Source: Luteibacter sp.
Lineage (GTDB): Bacteria > Pseudomonadota > Gammaproteobacteria > Xanthomonadales > Rhodanobacteraceae
DNA: 64,000 nucleotides
Direction of reading: 5' to 3'
Assembly: GCF_009912395.1 (NCBI RefSeq)
Contig: NZ_WNDO01000029.1
Span: forward strand, 1 to 64,000
The notes under the pieces were generated by a model. That model was not told the DNA's origin and searched no databases. It worked only from the letters and a program-made list of their open reading frames with translations. Positions 8,809 to 17,572 of the stretch are shown here, one piece after another (within the stretch, counting starts at the first letter, position 1; every line of letters begins with the position of its first letter). Made by a program: the position numbers and the translations under genes.

Positions 8809-9696
8809 CTACGGCTTTCCTTCCAACGTTCCAAGAAACGCCTCCAGCACCGCCCCGCGATATCGCTGCCGATGCAACAACACCGATAACGTACGGCGCA
8901 GATCGAGAAACGGTGTCTGCAACACCTGCAACCGTCCGGTTTGCACCGCGTCGGTCACCGCCACCTCTGGCAGGCAGGCGATACCGAGCCCGGCGATCAC
9001 CGCCTGCTTGATCGCTTCGGACTGATCCAGTTCCAGCACCGTATGCCCTTCGGGCAATTCGGCGAGCGCGCGTTCGCTGAGCGCACGTGTCGCGGAACCG
9101 CGTTCGCGCAGCACCCAACGCTCCCCGGCGAAATCCTCGCGACGCAAGCGCTTCTTCCCCGCCAGCGGATGGGAAGGACGCGCACAGACGACCAGCCGGT
9201 CCTCGCGCCACGGGCGCGACTCCAAGGCAGGATGCGTGACCGGCCCTTCCACGCAACCGATGTCATAGGCATGGTCCAGTACGCCCTGGGCAATCTGCGC
9301 GGTGTTCGCCACGCCCAGTCGCAACGACACGCCGGGATGGGCCTCGGCGAATGGCCCCAGCAGATCGCCCACGAGGTAGTTGCCGACGGTGTTGCTCGCG
9401 CCCACGCCGATCTCGCCGGTCAGCTCCGTGGTGCCGCCCTGTGCGCGCCGACCGAATTCCGCATGACGCTCGATCAGCTCACGAGCCAGCGGCAGCAACT
9501 CGCGCCCACGATCGTTGAGCCGGAGCCGGCCGCGCTCGCGGTCGAACAAGGGGGCACCGATCTGCCGCTCCAGTTCGGCCAGCGCCATGGAGGCAGCGGG
9601 CTGGCTGAGGAACAGCCGCTCGCTGGCGGCCCTGACGCTGCCGGTGGTGGCAATGGCGACGAAGACGTCCAGTTGGCGGGGGCTGACGCTATGCAT
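8809..9696 (-). CDS. LysR-family transcriptional regulator, divergent from yeiH-like gene
   Basis: A 295-residue LysR protein. The N-terminal winged helix-turn-helix (about 5-65; F-x-A-x-x-T-G-S and SQPAAS...L...LG-like pattern) is followed by a substrate-binding fold with IGVGASNTVGNYLV and an extended C-terminal lobe. It is divergently transcribed from a YeiH-family transporter, the same arrangement as yeiE/yeiH in enterics, which suggests it controls that gene (inference). A T-N11-A dyad lies in the shared promoter. The effector is not identified. Confidence 0.87.
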   Translation of the reverse strand: MHSVSPRQLDVFVAIATTGSVRAASERLFLSQPAASMALAELERQIGAPLFDRERGRLRLNDRGRELLPLARELIERHAEFGRRAQGGTTELTGEIGVGASNTVGNYLVGDLLGPFAEAHPGVSLRLGVANTAQIAQGVLDHAYDIGCVEGPVTHPALESRPWREDRLVVCARPSHPLAGKKRLRREDFAGERWVLRERGSATRALSERALAELPEGHTVLELDQSEAIKQAVIAGLGIACLPEVAVTDAVQTGRLQVLQTPFLDLRRTLSVLLHRQRYRGAVLEAFLGTLEGKP

Positions 9697-9705
9697 AAGT
9701 AAGAT

Positions 9706-9720
9706 TTATACACTGAATAA
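9706..9720. promoter_or_regulatory. Candidate LysR box in the lysR/yeiH divergent region
   Basis: TTAT-ACACTGA-ATAA is an inverted repeat that contains the T-N11-A spacing typical of LysR binding sites. It lies ten bases from the LysR start in an AT-rich island between the two divergent genes. Binding is inferred. Confidence 0.45.
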
Positions 9721-9788
9721 ATCATTTTCAATATGCTTATGAGTGGCCGCGCCGGACAATTCACCTGTCCCAAGCAAGGATTCACCCC

Positions 9789-10808
9789 GTGGCCGCCGTC
9801 TCCCTCCCCCATACTCCGTCCGAACCCTCCCGCCTTCCCGGCGTCGCCCTCGCCTTCGCCGTGGCCGCCGTCGCCTATGGTCTCGGCCGCCTGATGCCCC
9901 TGGTGGGCGGCGCTGTCTGCGGCATTGTCCTCGGCATCCTCGTCCGTCATTTCGCGCCGCCTTCGGCGCGCTTCCAACCAGGTATCCGCTTCGCCTCGAA
10001 GCAGGTGCTGCAATGGTCGATCATCGCGCTGGGCTTCGGCCTCAGCCTCACCCAGGTCGCGCATACAGGTATGGAGTCGCTGTCGGTGACCCTCGCCACC
10101 GTCGCGGCGGCGGGTCTGGCTGCCTGGGGCCTGGGTCGCCTGCTGCGTGTCCACGACATGCTGAAGCTACTGGTCGGTGTCGGCACCGCGATCTGCGGCG
10201 GCTCGGCGATCGCCGCGGTGGTGCCCATCGTCAAGCCGGACGAGCACGACACGGCATTCGCGATCTCCACCATCTTCCTGTTCAACCTCGTCGCGGTGCT
10301 GACCTTTCCCGCGCTGGGTCACTGGCTCGGCCTGTCGGACCTGGGCTTTGGCCTCTGGGCAGGCACGGCGATCAACGACACCTCGTCCGTGGTGGCCGCC
10401 GGCTACAGCTACAGCCATGCTGCCGGCGATTACGCCACCATCGTGAAGCTGACGCGTGCCACGCTGATCATCCCGATCTGCCTGGTCATCGCGCTGGTCG
10501 TCGCATGGAAACAGAAGCGCGGCGGCGCAGGCGACTTCAGTCTCGCGAAGATCTTCCCGTGGTTCATCCTGTGGTTCCTGGTCGCCTCGGCCGTGCGTAC
10601 GGCTGGTGTGATTCCGGAAGCCGCGCTGCCGGTGATCCACTTCGTCGCGGAGTGCCTGATCATCGTGGCGCTGACCGCCATCGGCCTCTCCGCCGACCTG
10701 CGCCGCATGGCCTCGACCGGCCCTCGCCCGATCCTGCTCGGCCTCGGTGTATGGGCGGCGGTGGCGCTGACCAGCCTGCTGGTGCAGCACCTGATCGGCC
10801 GCTGGTAA
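9789..10808 (+). CDS. YeiH/UPF0324-family putative sulfate exporter
   Basis: A 339-residue inner-membrane protein with about ten hydrophobic segments. Family signatures include GFGLSLTQV, GVGTAICGGSAIAAV, and WAGTAINDTSSVVAAG in the conserved core. The start is GTG 9789 with AAGGA eight bases upstream. Homologues are annotated as putative sulfate exporters; the substrate is not proven for most. Regulation by the divergent LysR protein is likely. Confidence 0.85.
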   Translation: MAAVSLPHTPSEPSRLPGVALAFAVAAVAYGLGRLMPLVGGAVCGIVLGILVRHFAPPSARFQPGIRFASKQVLQWSIIALGFGLSLTQVAHTGMESLSVTLATVAAAGLAAWGLGRLLRVHDMLKLLVGVGTAICGGSAIAAVVPIVKPDEHDTAFAISTIFLFNLVAVLTFPALGHWLGLSDLGFGLWAGTAINDTSSVVAAGYSYSHAAGDYATIVKLTRATLIIPICLVIALVVAWKQKRGGAGDFSLAKIFPWFILWFLVASAVRTAGVIPEAALPVIHFVAECLIIVALTAIGLSADLRRMASTGPRPILLGLGVWAAVALTSLLVQHLIGRW

Positions 10809-10815
10809 GTCTTAC

Positions 10816-10883
10816 TGTAGGAGCGCGCTTGCGCGCGATGGGGGCTGCCACGAGCACCCATCGCGCGCAAGCGCGCTCCTACA
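10816..10883. repeat. REP pair (head-to-head 24-bp units)
   Basis: TGTAGGAGCGCGCTTGCGCG and its complement form the two ends of this element, separated by a 20-base loop region. It sits between the convergent yeiH-like and arginase-fold genes, where the stable stem may act as a transcript end. The same unit recurs at six other sites in the window. Confidence 0.85.
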
Positions 10884-10888
10884 TGGAT

Positions 10889-11749
10889 TCAGCGGTGGAT
10901 CGAGGCCAGCAGGCGGATGTTCAACGCGTGCTGTTGCGCCTGCCAGGCGGCAAGGCGGGTCGGGTCGATGTCTTCCTGGCCGTCCATCGCGCTGAGGCGG
11001 CGTTTCCACCAGGTGGTGTACTGGTAGCGGGAGATCTCGCCGGTGACGTCGCTGCCGATCACGCGACCGCGCAGCGAGTCGATGATCGCGCAGCCGCCGG
11101 CTTCGCTGAGCGTGCCCTGGTCCCAGTTGGTCATGGCGACATCGGGTGCATAGGCATCCTTGTCAATCGACAGGTACGTCGGTTCGCTGCTGCCCATCTG
11201 CCCATCGACGAAGGCATCGACCATCGCCTCGGACGACGTGAAGCTACGGAACGCATGGCCGAGACCGACACGGGACGCCCAGCCAACATCCACGGCATTG
11301 GACCAATAGGTGAGCTTGCCGGCACGCAGCGGACCCAGGTAGTTCTCCCAGGAATGGCCGCGCCCGATATCCGATGAGGTGATGCCGATGACATGCACAT
11401 GCGAGACGCGCGGCATCATCGCCACCCGGCGCACCCACGAACCGCAATGCACGCCGAACGGGAAGCGCATGTTGTCCGGGTGGTTGTCGAGCACCACCAC
11501 CTGGAATCGTTCACTGCCCGGCACGCGCTCGATCAGCGGCCAGGTCAGGTGATGGAAATCGCCACTGCCGAGGAACACGGTGCCATGCTCGCGCGGCAAG
11601 GTGTCGTTGATCGCGCGGGAAAAGCGCTGCATGTTGCTCAGGGAGCAACCGAAGCGGATCGTCTCTTCCCACTCGCGCAACGGCAACACGATGCGCCGCG
11701 CCAGGGGGCCGAGCGAGCCGTCGATATCAAGAACGACCGGCTGCCGCAT
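10889..11749 (-). CDS. Arginase/ureohydrolase-fold protein, last gene of a four-gene operon
   Basis: A 286-residue cytosolic protein. I recognise the arginase-superfamily metal site from motif spacing: GSGDFHH (63-67, histidine ligand), DNHPD (D88, H90, D92), and SIDKD (D196, D198). All six expected metal-binding positions are occupied, so hydrolase activity on a guanidino or amide group is plausible. The surrounding sequence is divergent, and neither arginase, agmatinase nor formimidoylglutamase can be assigned. Start ATG 11749 lies inside the upstream gene (23-base overlap). It follows a phosphatase, an aminotransferase and an acyltransferase on one transcript, so it may finish or edit a small nitrogen-containing metabolite (inference). 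Confidence 0.65.
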   Translation of the reverse strand: MRQPVVLDIDGSLGPLARRIVLPLREWEETIRFGCSLSNMQRFSRAINDTLPREHGTVFLGSGDFHHLTWPLIERVPGSERFQVVVLDNHPDNMRFPFGVHCGSWVRRVAMMPRVSHVHVIGITSSDIGRGHSWENYLGPLRAGKLTYWSNAVDVGWASRVGLGHAFRSFTSSEAMVDAFVDGQMGSSEPTYLSIDKDAYAPDVAMTNWDQGTLSEAGGCAIIDSLRGRVIGSDVTGEISRYQYTTWWKRRLSAMDGQEDIDPTRLAAWQAQQHALNIRLLASIHR

Positions 11750-12791
11750 CGTGGGCCTCCCATTGGCTATCGGATTCGAAATGGTGGGCGAAACGCCTGA
11801 GCACCGTGCGCAAGATGGGATTGCGCACGAACACGGCGTGTCGCGTGAGGTGGAAGCGCGCACCGAGCTGCGCCTTCACCTCCGGATCGGTCCAGCCGGC
11901 CACGTAGTGGCTGAGCCCGCGCTCCAGCGCGTACTCCAGGTTGACGAACCAGCTGACGAAATAGAGATCGAGGTCGCGCGCCGCCGGATACGAGAAGCCG
12001 ACGTACTTGTCGAGCAGCTTGCCGTCGTGCTCGTAGCAGAGGTTCCAGCCGATCAGCGCATCGTCCGCGTAGTAACTGAAGACGACGGCGCCCGGATCGC
12101 GCAGCACGGCGGCGAAGAAGTCGCGACTGAGCTTGTCGAAGTGGATCTCGCTCTGATCGTAGACGTTCTCGAACATCCGATAGTAGGTATCGACCATCGC
12201 ATCGGTGGCGAAGGCGTCACCCGTGAAAATGCGCTCCACGCGAAGCTTTTCGCGCGAACGCAGCTTGCGACGGAGGTTCTTCCGTCGCGACGACGATAGG
12301 CGCGACAGATAGTCGTCGATCGACGTGAAATCGATAGGCACGTAAGCCAGCGCCTGGCCCTCGACGATGATGTAGCCCACGTCGCGGGCGGCGTCGACGA
12401 AGCGCTCCGTCCATGCGCGATCGGCCGCTGAGGTAAGCGGCGAATCCAGCGCGAGGTCCTTCACGATCAGCAGCGGGTTCTCGCTGCCGAACTGGCGGAT
12501 CCAGTCACGGGCCACCTTCACCGGGTCGCTGGAGGCGACGAACAGCGAATACTCCGACACCGTGGTGCCGGCGAAACAGGTTCGCTGGGTGAGCAGGCGC
12601 TTGAGCACGCCCTGCAGCGGCCATGACGCAACACGCCGACGAAGGTCTTCGTCGGCGGTCGTGAGGAGGTCGAACGGCGCCACGAAAAGTGGCGCGCCAT
12701 CCGCCGCGGGGATGGGATGGAACAACGGCGGCGGATGGCGCCGGAAGTGCCCGAGCAGGGAATCCGGCTCGAGCTGGTTCACGAACGCCAC
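11727..12791 (-). CDS. FemAB/GNAT-like acyltransferase
   Basis: A 354-residue cytosolic protein resembling the double-GNAT acyltransferases grouped with FemAB and BioF2-like families. Seen are the basic SSRRKNLRRKLR segment (about 165-177), the YYADDALIGWNLCYEHDGKL strand-turn-strand (about 239-258) where GNAT folds bind acyl-CoA or acyl-tRNA, and a C-terminal AGWTDPEVKAQLGA that matches the terminal part of this fold. Start GTG 12791 is 18 bases past the aminotransferase stop. The donor and acceptor are unknown. In context it may acylate the amine made by the upstream aminotransferase. Confidence 0.6.
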   Translation of the reverse strand: MAFVNQLEPDSLLGHFRRHPPPLFHPIPAADGAPLFVAPFDLLTTADEDLRRRVASWPLQGVLKRLLTQRTCFAGTTVSEYSLFVASSDPVKVARDWIRQFGSENPLLIVKDLALDSPLTSAADRAWTERFVDAARDVGYIIVEGQALAYVPIDFTSIDDYLSRLSSSRRKNLRRKLRSREKLRVERIFTGDAFATDAMVDTYYRMFENVYDQSEIHFDKLSRDFFAAVLRDPGAVVFSYYADDALIGWNLCYEHDGKLLDKYVGFSYPAARDLDLYFVSWFVNLEYALERGLSHYVAGWTDPEVKAQLGARFHLTRHAVFVRNPILRTVLRRFAHHFESDSQWEAHDAAAGRS

Positions 12792-12809
12792 CGGGTCTTT
12801 ACCGATCGA

Positions 12810-14216
12810 TCAGCCGGCGCGCTTGGCCAGCGTCAGGAGCTGGTCGAGCAGTGCGATGGCGAGGTCGATTTCATCGTGGCTGATGTCGAGCGACGGCGCG
12901 AACGTGATGACGTTCTTGTACCAGCCGCCCACGTCGAGCACGAGGCCGATCTTCTTGCCTTCATGGGTGAGGCCACCGGCCAGGCCGATGTCGACCATGC
13001 GGTCAAGCAGCGCCTTGTTCGGCGTGAAGCCGTCGTCGGTGCAGATCTCGGCGCGCAGCGCGAGGCCGAGGCCGTCGACGTCGCCGATTTCCTTGTGACG
13101 CTTCTGGAGGTCACGCAGGCCTTCGAGGAAGTGCTTGCCCTTCTCCGCGACCTTGGTTTCGTAGTCGAGCTCGTAGCCCATCTTGATCACTTCCAGGCCC
13201 AGGGCGGTGCCCAGCGGATTGGAGTTGAACGTCGAGTGGGTGGAGCCCGGCGGGAACACGGTCGGGTTGATCAGCTCTTCACGCGCCCAGATGCCCGACA
13301 GCGGGTTCAGGCCGTTGGTGAGGGCCTTGCCGAAGACGATGACGTCCGGCGTGACGCCGAAGTGCTCGATCGACCACAGCTTGCCCGTGCGCCAGAAGCC
13401 CATCTGGATTTCGTCGACGACCATCAGGATGCCGTACTTGTCGAGCACCTTCTTGAGGTCGATGAAGAAGTTCTTCGGCGGGATGACGTAGCCGCCGGTG
13501 CCCTGGATCGGCTCGACGTAGAACGCGGCGTATTCGGCCTCGCCCACCTTCGGATCCCACACGCCGTTGTATTCAGTTTCGAACAGGCGCTCGAACTGGC
13601 GCACGCAGGCGTCGGAATATTCTTCCGGCGTCATGCCCTTCGGGCGACGGAACGGATACGGGAACGGGATGAACTGCGCGCGCTCGCCAAAGTGGCCGAA
13701 GCGACGACGGTAGCGGTAGCTGGAGGTGATGGACGACGCACCGAGGGTACGGCCGTGGTAGCCGCCTTCGAAGGCGAACATCAGGCTCTTGCCGCCACGG
13801 GCGTTACGCACGAGCTTGAGCGAGTCTTCCACCGCCTGCGCGCCACCCACGTTGAAGTGGCAGCGGCCGTCGAGGCCGAACTTCTGCTTGGCGTCGACTG
13901 CGATGGTCTTGGCGAGTTCGATCCTGCCCTGGTGCAGGTACTGGCTGGCCACCTGCGGCAGCAGGTCGATCTGCGACTTAAGGCGATCGTTGAGGCGCTT
14001 GTTGCCGTAACCGAAGTTGACCGCCGAGTACCACATCTGCAGGTCGAGGAACGGGATGTTCTCGCTGTCGTAGATGTAGCTGCCTTCGGCGTGACGGAAG
14101 ATCTTCGGCGGGTCGACGTAATGGACGGTGTCACCGAAGGAGCTGTACTTGGCTTCGTCGGCGAGCAGGGTCGCGTCGTCGATCACGACGTCGGAGTTCT
14201 TGGCAAACACGTTCAT
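12810..14216 (-). CDS. Class III PLP-dependent aminotransferase
   Basis: A 468-residue cytosolic aminotransferase. Recognisable elements are the FNVGGAQAVEDSLKLVR phosphate-side motif near 121, GGYHGRTLGA near 151, VVDEIQMGFWRTG with the PLP-stacking aspartate D268, and K297 in FGKALTNG as the Schiff-base lysine. The long insertion around 165-225 is unlike ornithine or GABA aminotransferases, so the substrate is not assigned. The start at 14216 overlaps the phosphatase stop (ATGA), giving translational coupling. A longer upstream extension of the frame is rejected because it overlaps the phosphatase gene. Confidence 0.85.
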   Translation of the reverse strand: MNVFAKNSDVVIDDATLLADEAKYSSFGDTVHYVDPPKIFRHAEGSYIYDSENIPFLDLQMWYSAVNFGYGNKRLNDRLKSQIDLLPQVASQYLHQGRIELAKTIAVDAKQKFGLDGRCHFNVGGAQAVEDSLKLVRNARGGKSLMFAFEGGYHGRTLGASSITSSYRYRRRFGHFGERAQFIPFPYPFRRPKGMTPEEYSDACVRQFERLFETEYNGVWDPKVGEAEYAAFYVEPIQGTGGYVIPPKNFFIDLKKVLDKYGILMVVDEIQMGFWRTGKLWSIEHFGVTPDVIVFGKALTNGLNPLSGIWAREELINPTVFPPGSTHSTFNSNPLGTALGLEVIKMGYELDYETKVAEKGKHFLEGLRDLQKRHKEIGDVDGLGLALRAEICTDDGFTPNKALLDRMVDIGLAGGLTHEGKKIGLVLDVGGWYKNVITFAPSLDISHDEIDLAIALLDQLLTLAKRAG

Positions 14217-14929
14217 GCAGAAAGTTCCTGGGAGCTCGGCAGGGAGGTGGGGATGACGGCCTGCGGAGGCAGGCGACCGTCGAGCAAAGCGGGAAGCAGC
14301 TCGAGCGCCTCGTCGAAGCTGGCGATCGGAGCGTAAGGAATACCGGCGGCGCGGCAGTGTTCGATCAGGCGGTTCTTGGCGAACACGAAGTCGACGCGGT
14401 CGGCCGCGCAGAAGTCGGAGGCGCCATCGCCGATCAGCAGCGTCTTGCCGCCACGCGCCTTGGCCGAGGCCACGCGGGCGCACTTGCAGGTGCCGCTGCG
14501 GCAGCCCGGGGCGCTGAACGGCGAGGTCAGGTTCCACTGGCGCGGACCGGCCTGGTTCAGGTGGTTGGCCACGGTGGGCAGGCTGGCGATGCCGTGGTTG
14601 GCGAGGATCGCGTGGATCGCGTGGTCCAGGCCGTCGCTGACGATCTCCATGGGGATGCCATGGGCAATCGTGGCCTTCACGAACGCGGCGAAGCCGTGGT
14701 CGATGCGCAGGCCAGAGAGGTGGCGGTCGAGCTGCGGGCGATCCATGTCGAGCAGGGCGACCTGGCCGGCCATGCACACGGCCGAACCGATGACACCTGC
14801 GCGCCAGTCGCGCTCGAGGACTTCCCAGCCGGGACGGCCGAAATTGTCGAGCAGCGAATCGATGACGTCTTCCACGGCGATGGTGCCGTCGAAGTCGCAG
14901 AGGATGTTCCAGGAGGAGTTGCTCACCAC
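14213..14929 (-). CDS. HAD-IB phosphatase, MtnX-like
   Basis: A 238-residue cytosolic HAD phosphatase. The nucleophile motif is CDFDGTIAVED with D12 and D14, the second motif IVSDG lies near 98, and IGDGASDFCAA gives the distal acidic residues. A cysteine-rich GCRSGTCKCAR segment in the middle resembles MtnX/HAD-IB relatives that act on small phosphoesters. Methionine salvage partners are not nearby, so a different substrate is likely. It heads the four-gene operon. The start is GTG 14929 or the next codon, also GTG; no strong ribosome site separates them. Confidence 0.75.
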   Translation of the reverse strand: MVSNSSWNILCDFDGTIAVEDVIDSLLDNFGRPGWEVLERDWRAGVIGSAVCMAGQVALLDMDRPQLDRHLSGLRIDHGFAAFVKATIAHGIPMEIVSDGLDHAIHAILANHGIASLPTVANHLNQAGPRQWNLTSPFSAPGCRSGTCKCARVASAKARGGKTLLIGDGASDFCAADRVDFVFAKNRLIEHCRAAGIPYAPIASFDEALELLPALLDGRLPPQAVIPTSLPSSQELSA

Positions 14930-15061
14930 GTCGTTACAGCCTTATTCCAGGTTGATGTAAAGGCTACGTGAGCATCCTTTCCGATCCCTTTCCCTACCGT
15001 GAAGGCCCGATATACGGGAGATGTGGCATTCTCGCGCCCCTTTCCCGACAAGGTTCCATGC

Positions 15062-15823
15062 ATGCGTCGCTGGCTCATCGCCGTCTCCGTGCTTATGTTG
15101 GCCTGCTCCGCCGCTCACGCCGAGGATCAGGCCCCGACCTATGCATTCGGTGCCGGCATGCAACGCATGCCCACCTGGCAAGGCTCGAAAGACCACCGCA
15201 ACCAGGCGATTCCGTATGTGGACATCGACCTGCCGGGGACCGGTGAATTATCCACTACAGACGGCTTAACAATCGACCTTTTGGGTGATGACCGTTGGCA
15301 CGGGGGCATTTACGGCAACTGGCTGTGGGGCCGGACCCATGACGATCTGGGCCATCTGGGCGGCAAGGTGGCCTCGCTTTCACCACGATTCATCGGCGGC
15401 GGCTACCTCGAATACGACATCGACAAGCGGCTCACCGTGGGCGCCCACGTGGCCCACGACCTCGATGGGGCGGGCTCCTATTGGGGTATCTATGCCGATT
15501 ACCAGCTGCCGAACGTCTGGTACATCGAGCACTCGCTCGAGGTGCTGGTGGAAGGCATGGATGGGGCGGCGATGCGGCGTTTCTTCGGCATCACGCCAAC
15601 CGAGGCGGACAACCTGGGCACGCGCCCCTGGCATCCCGGCGGTGGCAGGCAGCAGACCAGCCTGGGCTACGACGCGTTCATCCCCACCTCCAAGCGCACC
15701 GGCTTCGCCCTGGGTCTCACTTATGGCCGGCTGCTAGGCAATGCGGCCGCCAGCCCGCTGGTGCGCCGCTTCGGCAACCGGAACCAGTTCACCCAGACCC
15801 TGGCCTTCGTCTACCACTACTGA
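15062..15823 (+). CDS. MipA/OmpV-family outer-membrane protein
   Basis: A 253-residue precursor with a Sec signal peptide (MRRWLIAVSVLMLACSAAHA, cleavage after AHA near 20). The mature part has alternating aromatic and polar strands, GGGYLEYDID and LGYDAFIPTSKRTGFALG, ending in an aromatic residue (FVYHY), as expected for a beta-barrel. MipA was first described as a scaffold for MltA and PBP1B, but most homologues are of uncertain role. The ATG at 15062 is chosen because it starts the signal peptide. Its last 90 bases overlap the convergent CPBP gene. Confidence 0.8.
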   Translation: MRRWLIAVSVLMLACSAAHAEDQAPTYAFGAGMQRMPTWQGSKDHRNQAIPYVDIDLPGTGELSTTDGLTIDLLGDDRWHGGIYGNWLWGRTHDDLGHLGGKVASLSPRFIGGGYLEYDIDKRLTVGAHVAHDLDGAGSYWGIYADYQLPNVWYIEHSLEVLVEGMDGAAMRRFFGITPTEADNLGTRPWHPGGGRQQTSLGYDAFIPTSKRTGFALGLTYGRLLGNAAASPLVRRFGNRNQFTQTLAFVYHY

Positions 15824-16612
15824 GCATCGTCTGGCCGGTTCGGGATCGGCCTCGCCGCCCTCGTCGACGGACGGAATGGCGAACATGACGCCAAAAAGGA
15901 CCAGGTGAGCCGCTGCCGACAGCACGTCGGAGCACCGCGGCGACACGGTCTCGAACGGCAGGATGTCGCCGATGAGGATATTGGCGAGGTTCCAGCCCCA
16001 GTGCAGGCCCACCGCCAGCCAGAGCGAGCCCGTGCGCACCACCGCCGTCGCATAGGCCAGGCCGAAGCAGAACAGCATGACCAAACCCGGCAGGCCACCG
16101 CCCAGGCGGAACACGTGGTTGGCCACATAGAGGGCCGACGAGGCCAGCACGAACACCCAGGCCGCCGGCCAGCGAGGGCGGATGGCGCGCCAGAGGAAGC
16201 CGCGCGTGAGGATGTCCTCAGCGATCGACGGCAGGAAGGTCACCAGCAGTGCCCAGGGGATCGATGACAGGAAGGACACGGCGCCGATAGGCGTGGCGTC
16301 GCGTGCGCGGGCCGCGTAGATATCGAGCGCCATACCCACGCAGACAGCCACGTACTTCACCAGCAGCGCCAGCATGAGGCCGCCCACCAGCATCACGGGG
16401 GCCGCGCGGCGCCACTCCAGCGCATAGGCATCGTAGCCACGGAAGCCAAGCCAGCGACCCACGGGCCACGCGGCGGCGACCATGGCGGTCATGAAAGCGG
16501 CCTGGACCCAGAAAAGGCCCAGCAGGTGGCCGCCGATACCCTCGGCGCCCTGGTACAGAACGAACAGGAGCGCGAACGCGAGCACGGCGCGCCGATGGTC
16601 GTTCGGTGGCAT
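15734..16612 (-). CDS. CPBP-family intramembrane metalloprotease, second copy
   Basis: A 292-residue polytopic membrane protein. The CPBP motifs are AEDILTRGFLWR (here Glu-Asp rather than Glu-Glu), ANHVFRLGG and LHWGWNL. The acidic change is conservative, so activity is possible but not certain. The C-terminal 45 residues are polar and encoded antisense to the end of the MipA gene; the stop TAG is at 15734. Start ATG 16612 is preferred over an upstream in-frame extension of basic residues. No operon partner is evident. Confidence 0.75.
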   Translation of the reverse strand: MPPNDHRRAVLAFALLFVLYQGAEGIGGHLLGLFWVQAAFMTAMVAAAWPVGRWLGFRGYDAYALEWRRAAPVMLVGGLMLALLVKYVAVCVGMALDIYAARARDATPIGAVSFLSSIPWALLVTFLPSIAEDILTRGFLWRAIRPRWPAAWVFVLASSALYVANHVFRLGGGLPGLVMLFCFGLAYATAVVRTGSLWLAVGLHWGWNLANILIGDILPFETVSPRCSDVLSAAAHLVLFGVMFAIPSVDEGGEADPEPARRCSVVVDEGQGLGELVPVAEAAHQRAGGRIA

Positions 16613-16700
16613 GGATTCCCCGGGGACTGGACGCGCAGGCGCGAAGCTTACGGGTCGCAGGACCTTGCGCGCCACCGACTTTGCGTGAGGACTAACGCAT

Positions 16701-17015
16701 TCAGCGGTCGTCGCGGGTCCAGATGGCGCCGTTTTCTTCCTTCACGGGGAACGTCGCGACCGGCTCGTAGGCCGGTGGGCAGGTGACCTCGCCCGTGCGC
16801 ACGTCGAATCGCGCACCGTGCCGCACGCATTCCACCTCGTGGCCGATGACCGGGCCGCCGGCCAGTTCGCCGCCGTCGTGGGTGCAGACGTCCTCGATGG
16901 CATAGAGGTCGCCATCGATGTTGTACACGGCGATGGCCGTGTCGCCATCCCAGGCCACGCGGTATTCGCCCGGCAGCAGCTCGCTGCGCGTGCCGACGCG
17001 GATCCAGCTGTCCAT
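16701..17015 (-). CDS. Rieske-type 2Fe-2S ferredoxin
   Basis: A 104-residue cytosolic protein. The cluster ligands are CTH (about 43-45) and CVRH (about 63-66), the Cys-x-His and Cys-x2-His pattern of a Rieske site. It matches the small ferredoxin subunits of ring-hydroxylating or non-heme iron oxygenases, but no oxygenase is adjacent. Its ATG overlaps the GNAT stop (TGATG), so the two are cotranslated. Position just past the SUF operon suggests the gene may travel with Fe-S assembly. Confidence 0.85.
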   Translation of the reverse strand: MDSWIRVGTRSELLPGEYRVAWDGDTAIAVYNIDGDLYAIEDVCTHDGGELAGGPVIGHEVECVRHGARFDVRTGEVTCPPAYEPVATFPVKEENGAIWTRDDR

Positions 17016-17545
17016 CAACCGAGCGCCTTCACGAGGTATTCGAAGCGCAGGTCGTCGCGCTGCGGCAGGCCGAAGCGATCGTCGCCGTACGGGAAGGGCT
17101 TGGTGCGGCCGGTGCGCGCGTAGCCGCGGCGCTCGTACCAGGCGATCAGCTCGTCGCGGATATCGATCACCGTCATTTCGACACGCTCGCAGGACCACTC
17201 CTGCAAGGCGATGCGCTCGGCCTCGGCCATGACGAGGCGACCGATGCCCGTGCCCTGGAACGGTGGGTGGACCGAGAACATGCCGAAATAGCAGACCGGA
17301 CCCTGGCGCTCGATGTAGCACGAGGCCGCCACCATGCCATCGCGCTCGAGCAGGACGAAGCGACCGTTGTCGCTGCCAAGGAGTTCTTCGATTTCCACGG
17401 TGTCGGTACGACGTCCGTGGAGGAAATCGGCCTCGGTGGTCCAGCCGGCCCGGCTGGCGTCGCCGCGGTAGGCGGATTCGACCAGAGCGGCGATGACGGA
17501 GGCGTCGGCGAGGGTGCCGGAGCGGAAGATGTGTTCGGGGGTCAT
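17015..17545 (-). CDS. GNAT-family N-acetyltransferase
   Basis: A 176-residue cytosolic acetyltransferase. The acetyl-CoA binding motif A is clear: MFSVHPPFQGTGIGRLVMAE (about 94-113), followed by the YERRGYARTGRT motif B near 137. The N-terminus begins with a typical IFRSGTLADASVIAALV strand-helix. The substrate is unknown. It is coupled to the Rieske ferredoxin downstream and separated from sufS by a REP pair, so it probably has its own transcript. Confidence 0.8.
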   Translation of the reverse strand: MTPEHIFRSGTLADASVIAALVESAYRGDASRAGWTTEADFLHGRRTDTVEIEELLGSDNGRFVLLERDGMVAASCYIERQGPVCYFGMFSVHPPFQGTGIGRLVMAEAERIALQEWSCERVEMTVIDIRDELIAWYERRGYARTGRTKPFPYGDDRFGLPQRDDLRFEYLVKALG

Positions 17546-17572
17546 GTCCGAATTCTATCGCTTTGGCTGGCT

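Noticed and set aside
14217-14777. Longer start for the class III aminotransferase
   Set aside because: It overlaps the phosphatase gene, which has intact HAD motifs.
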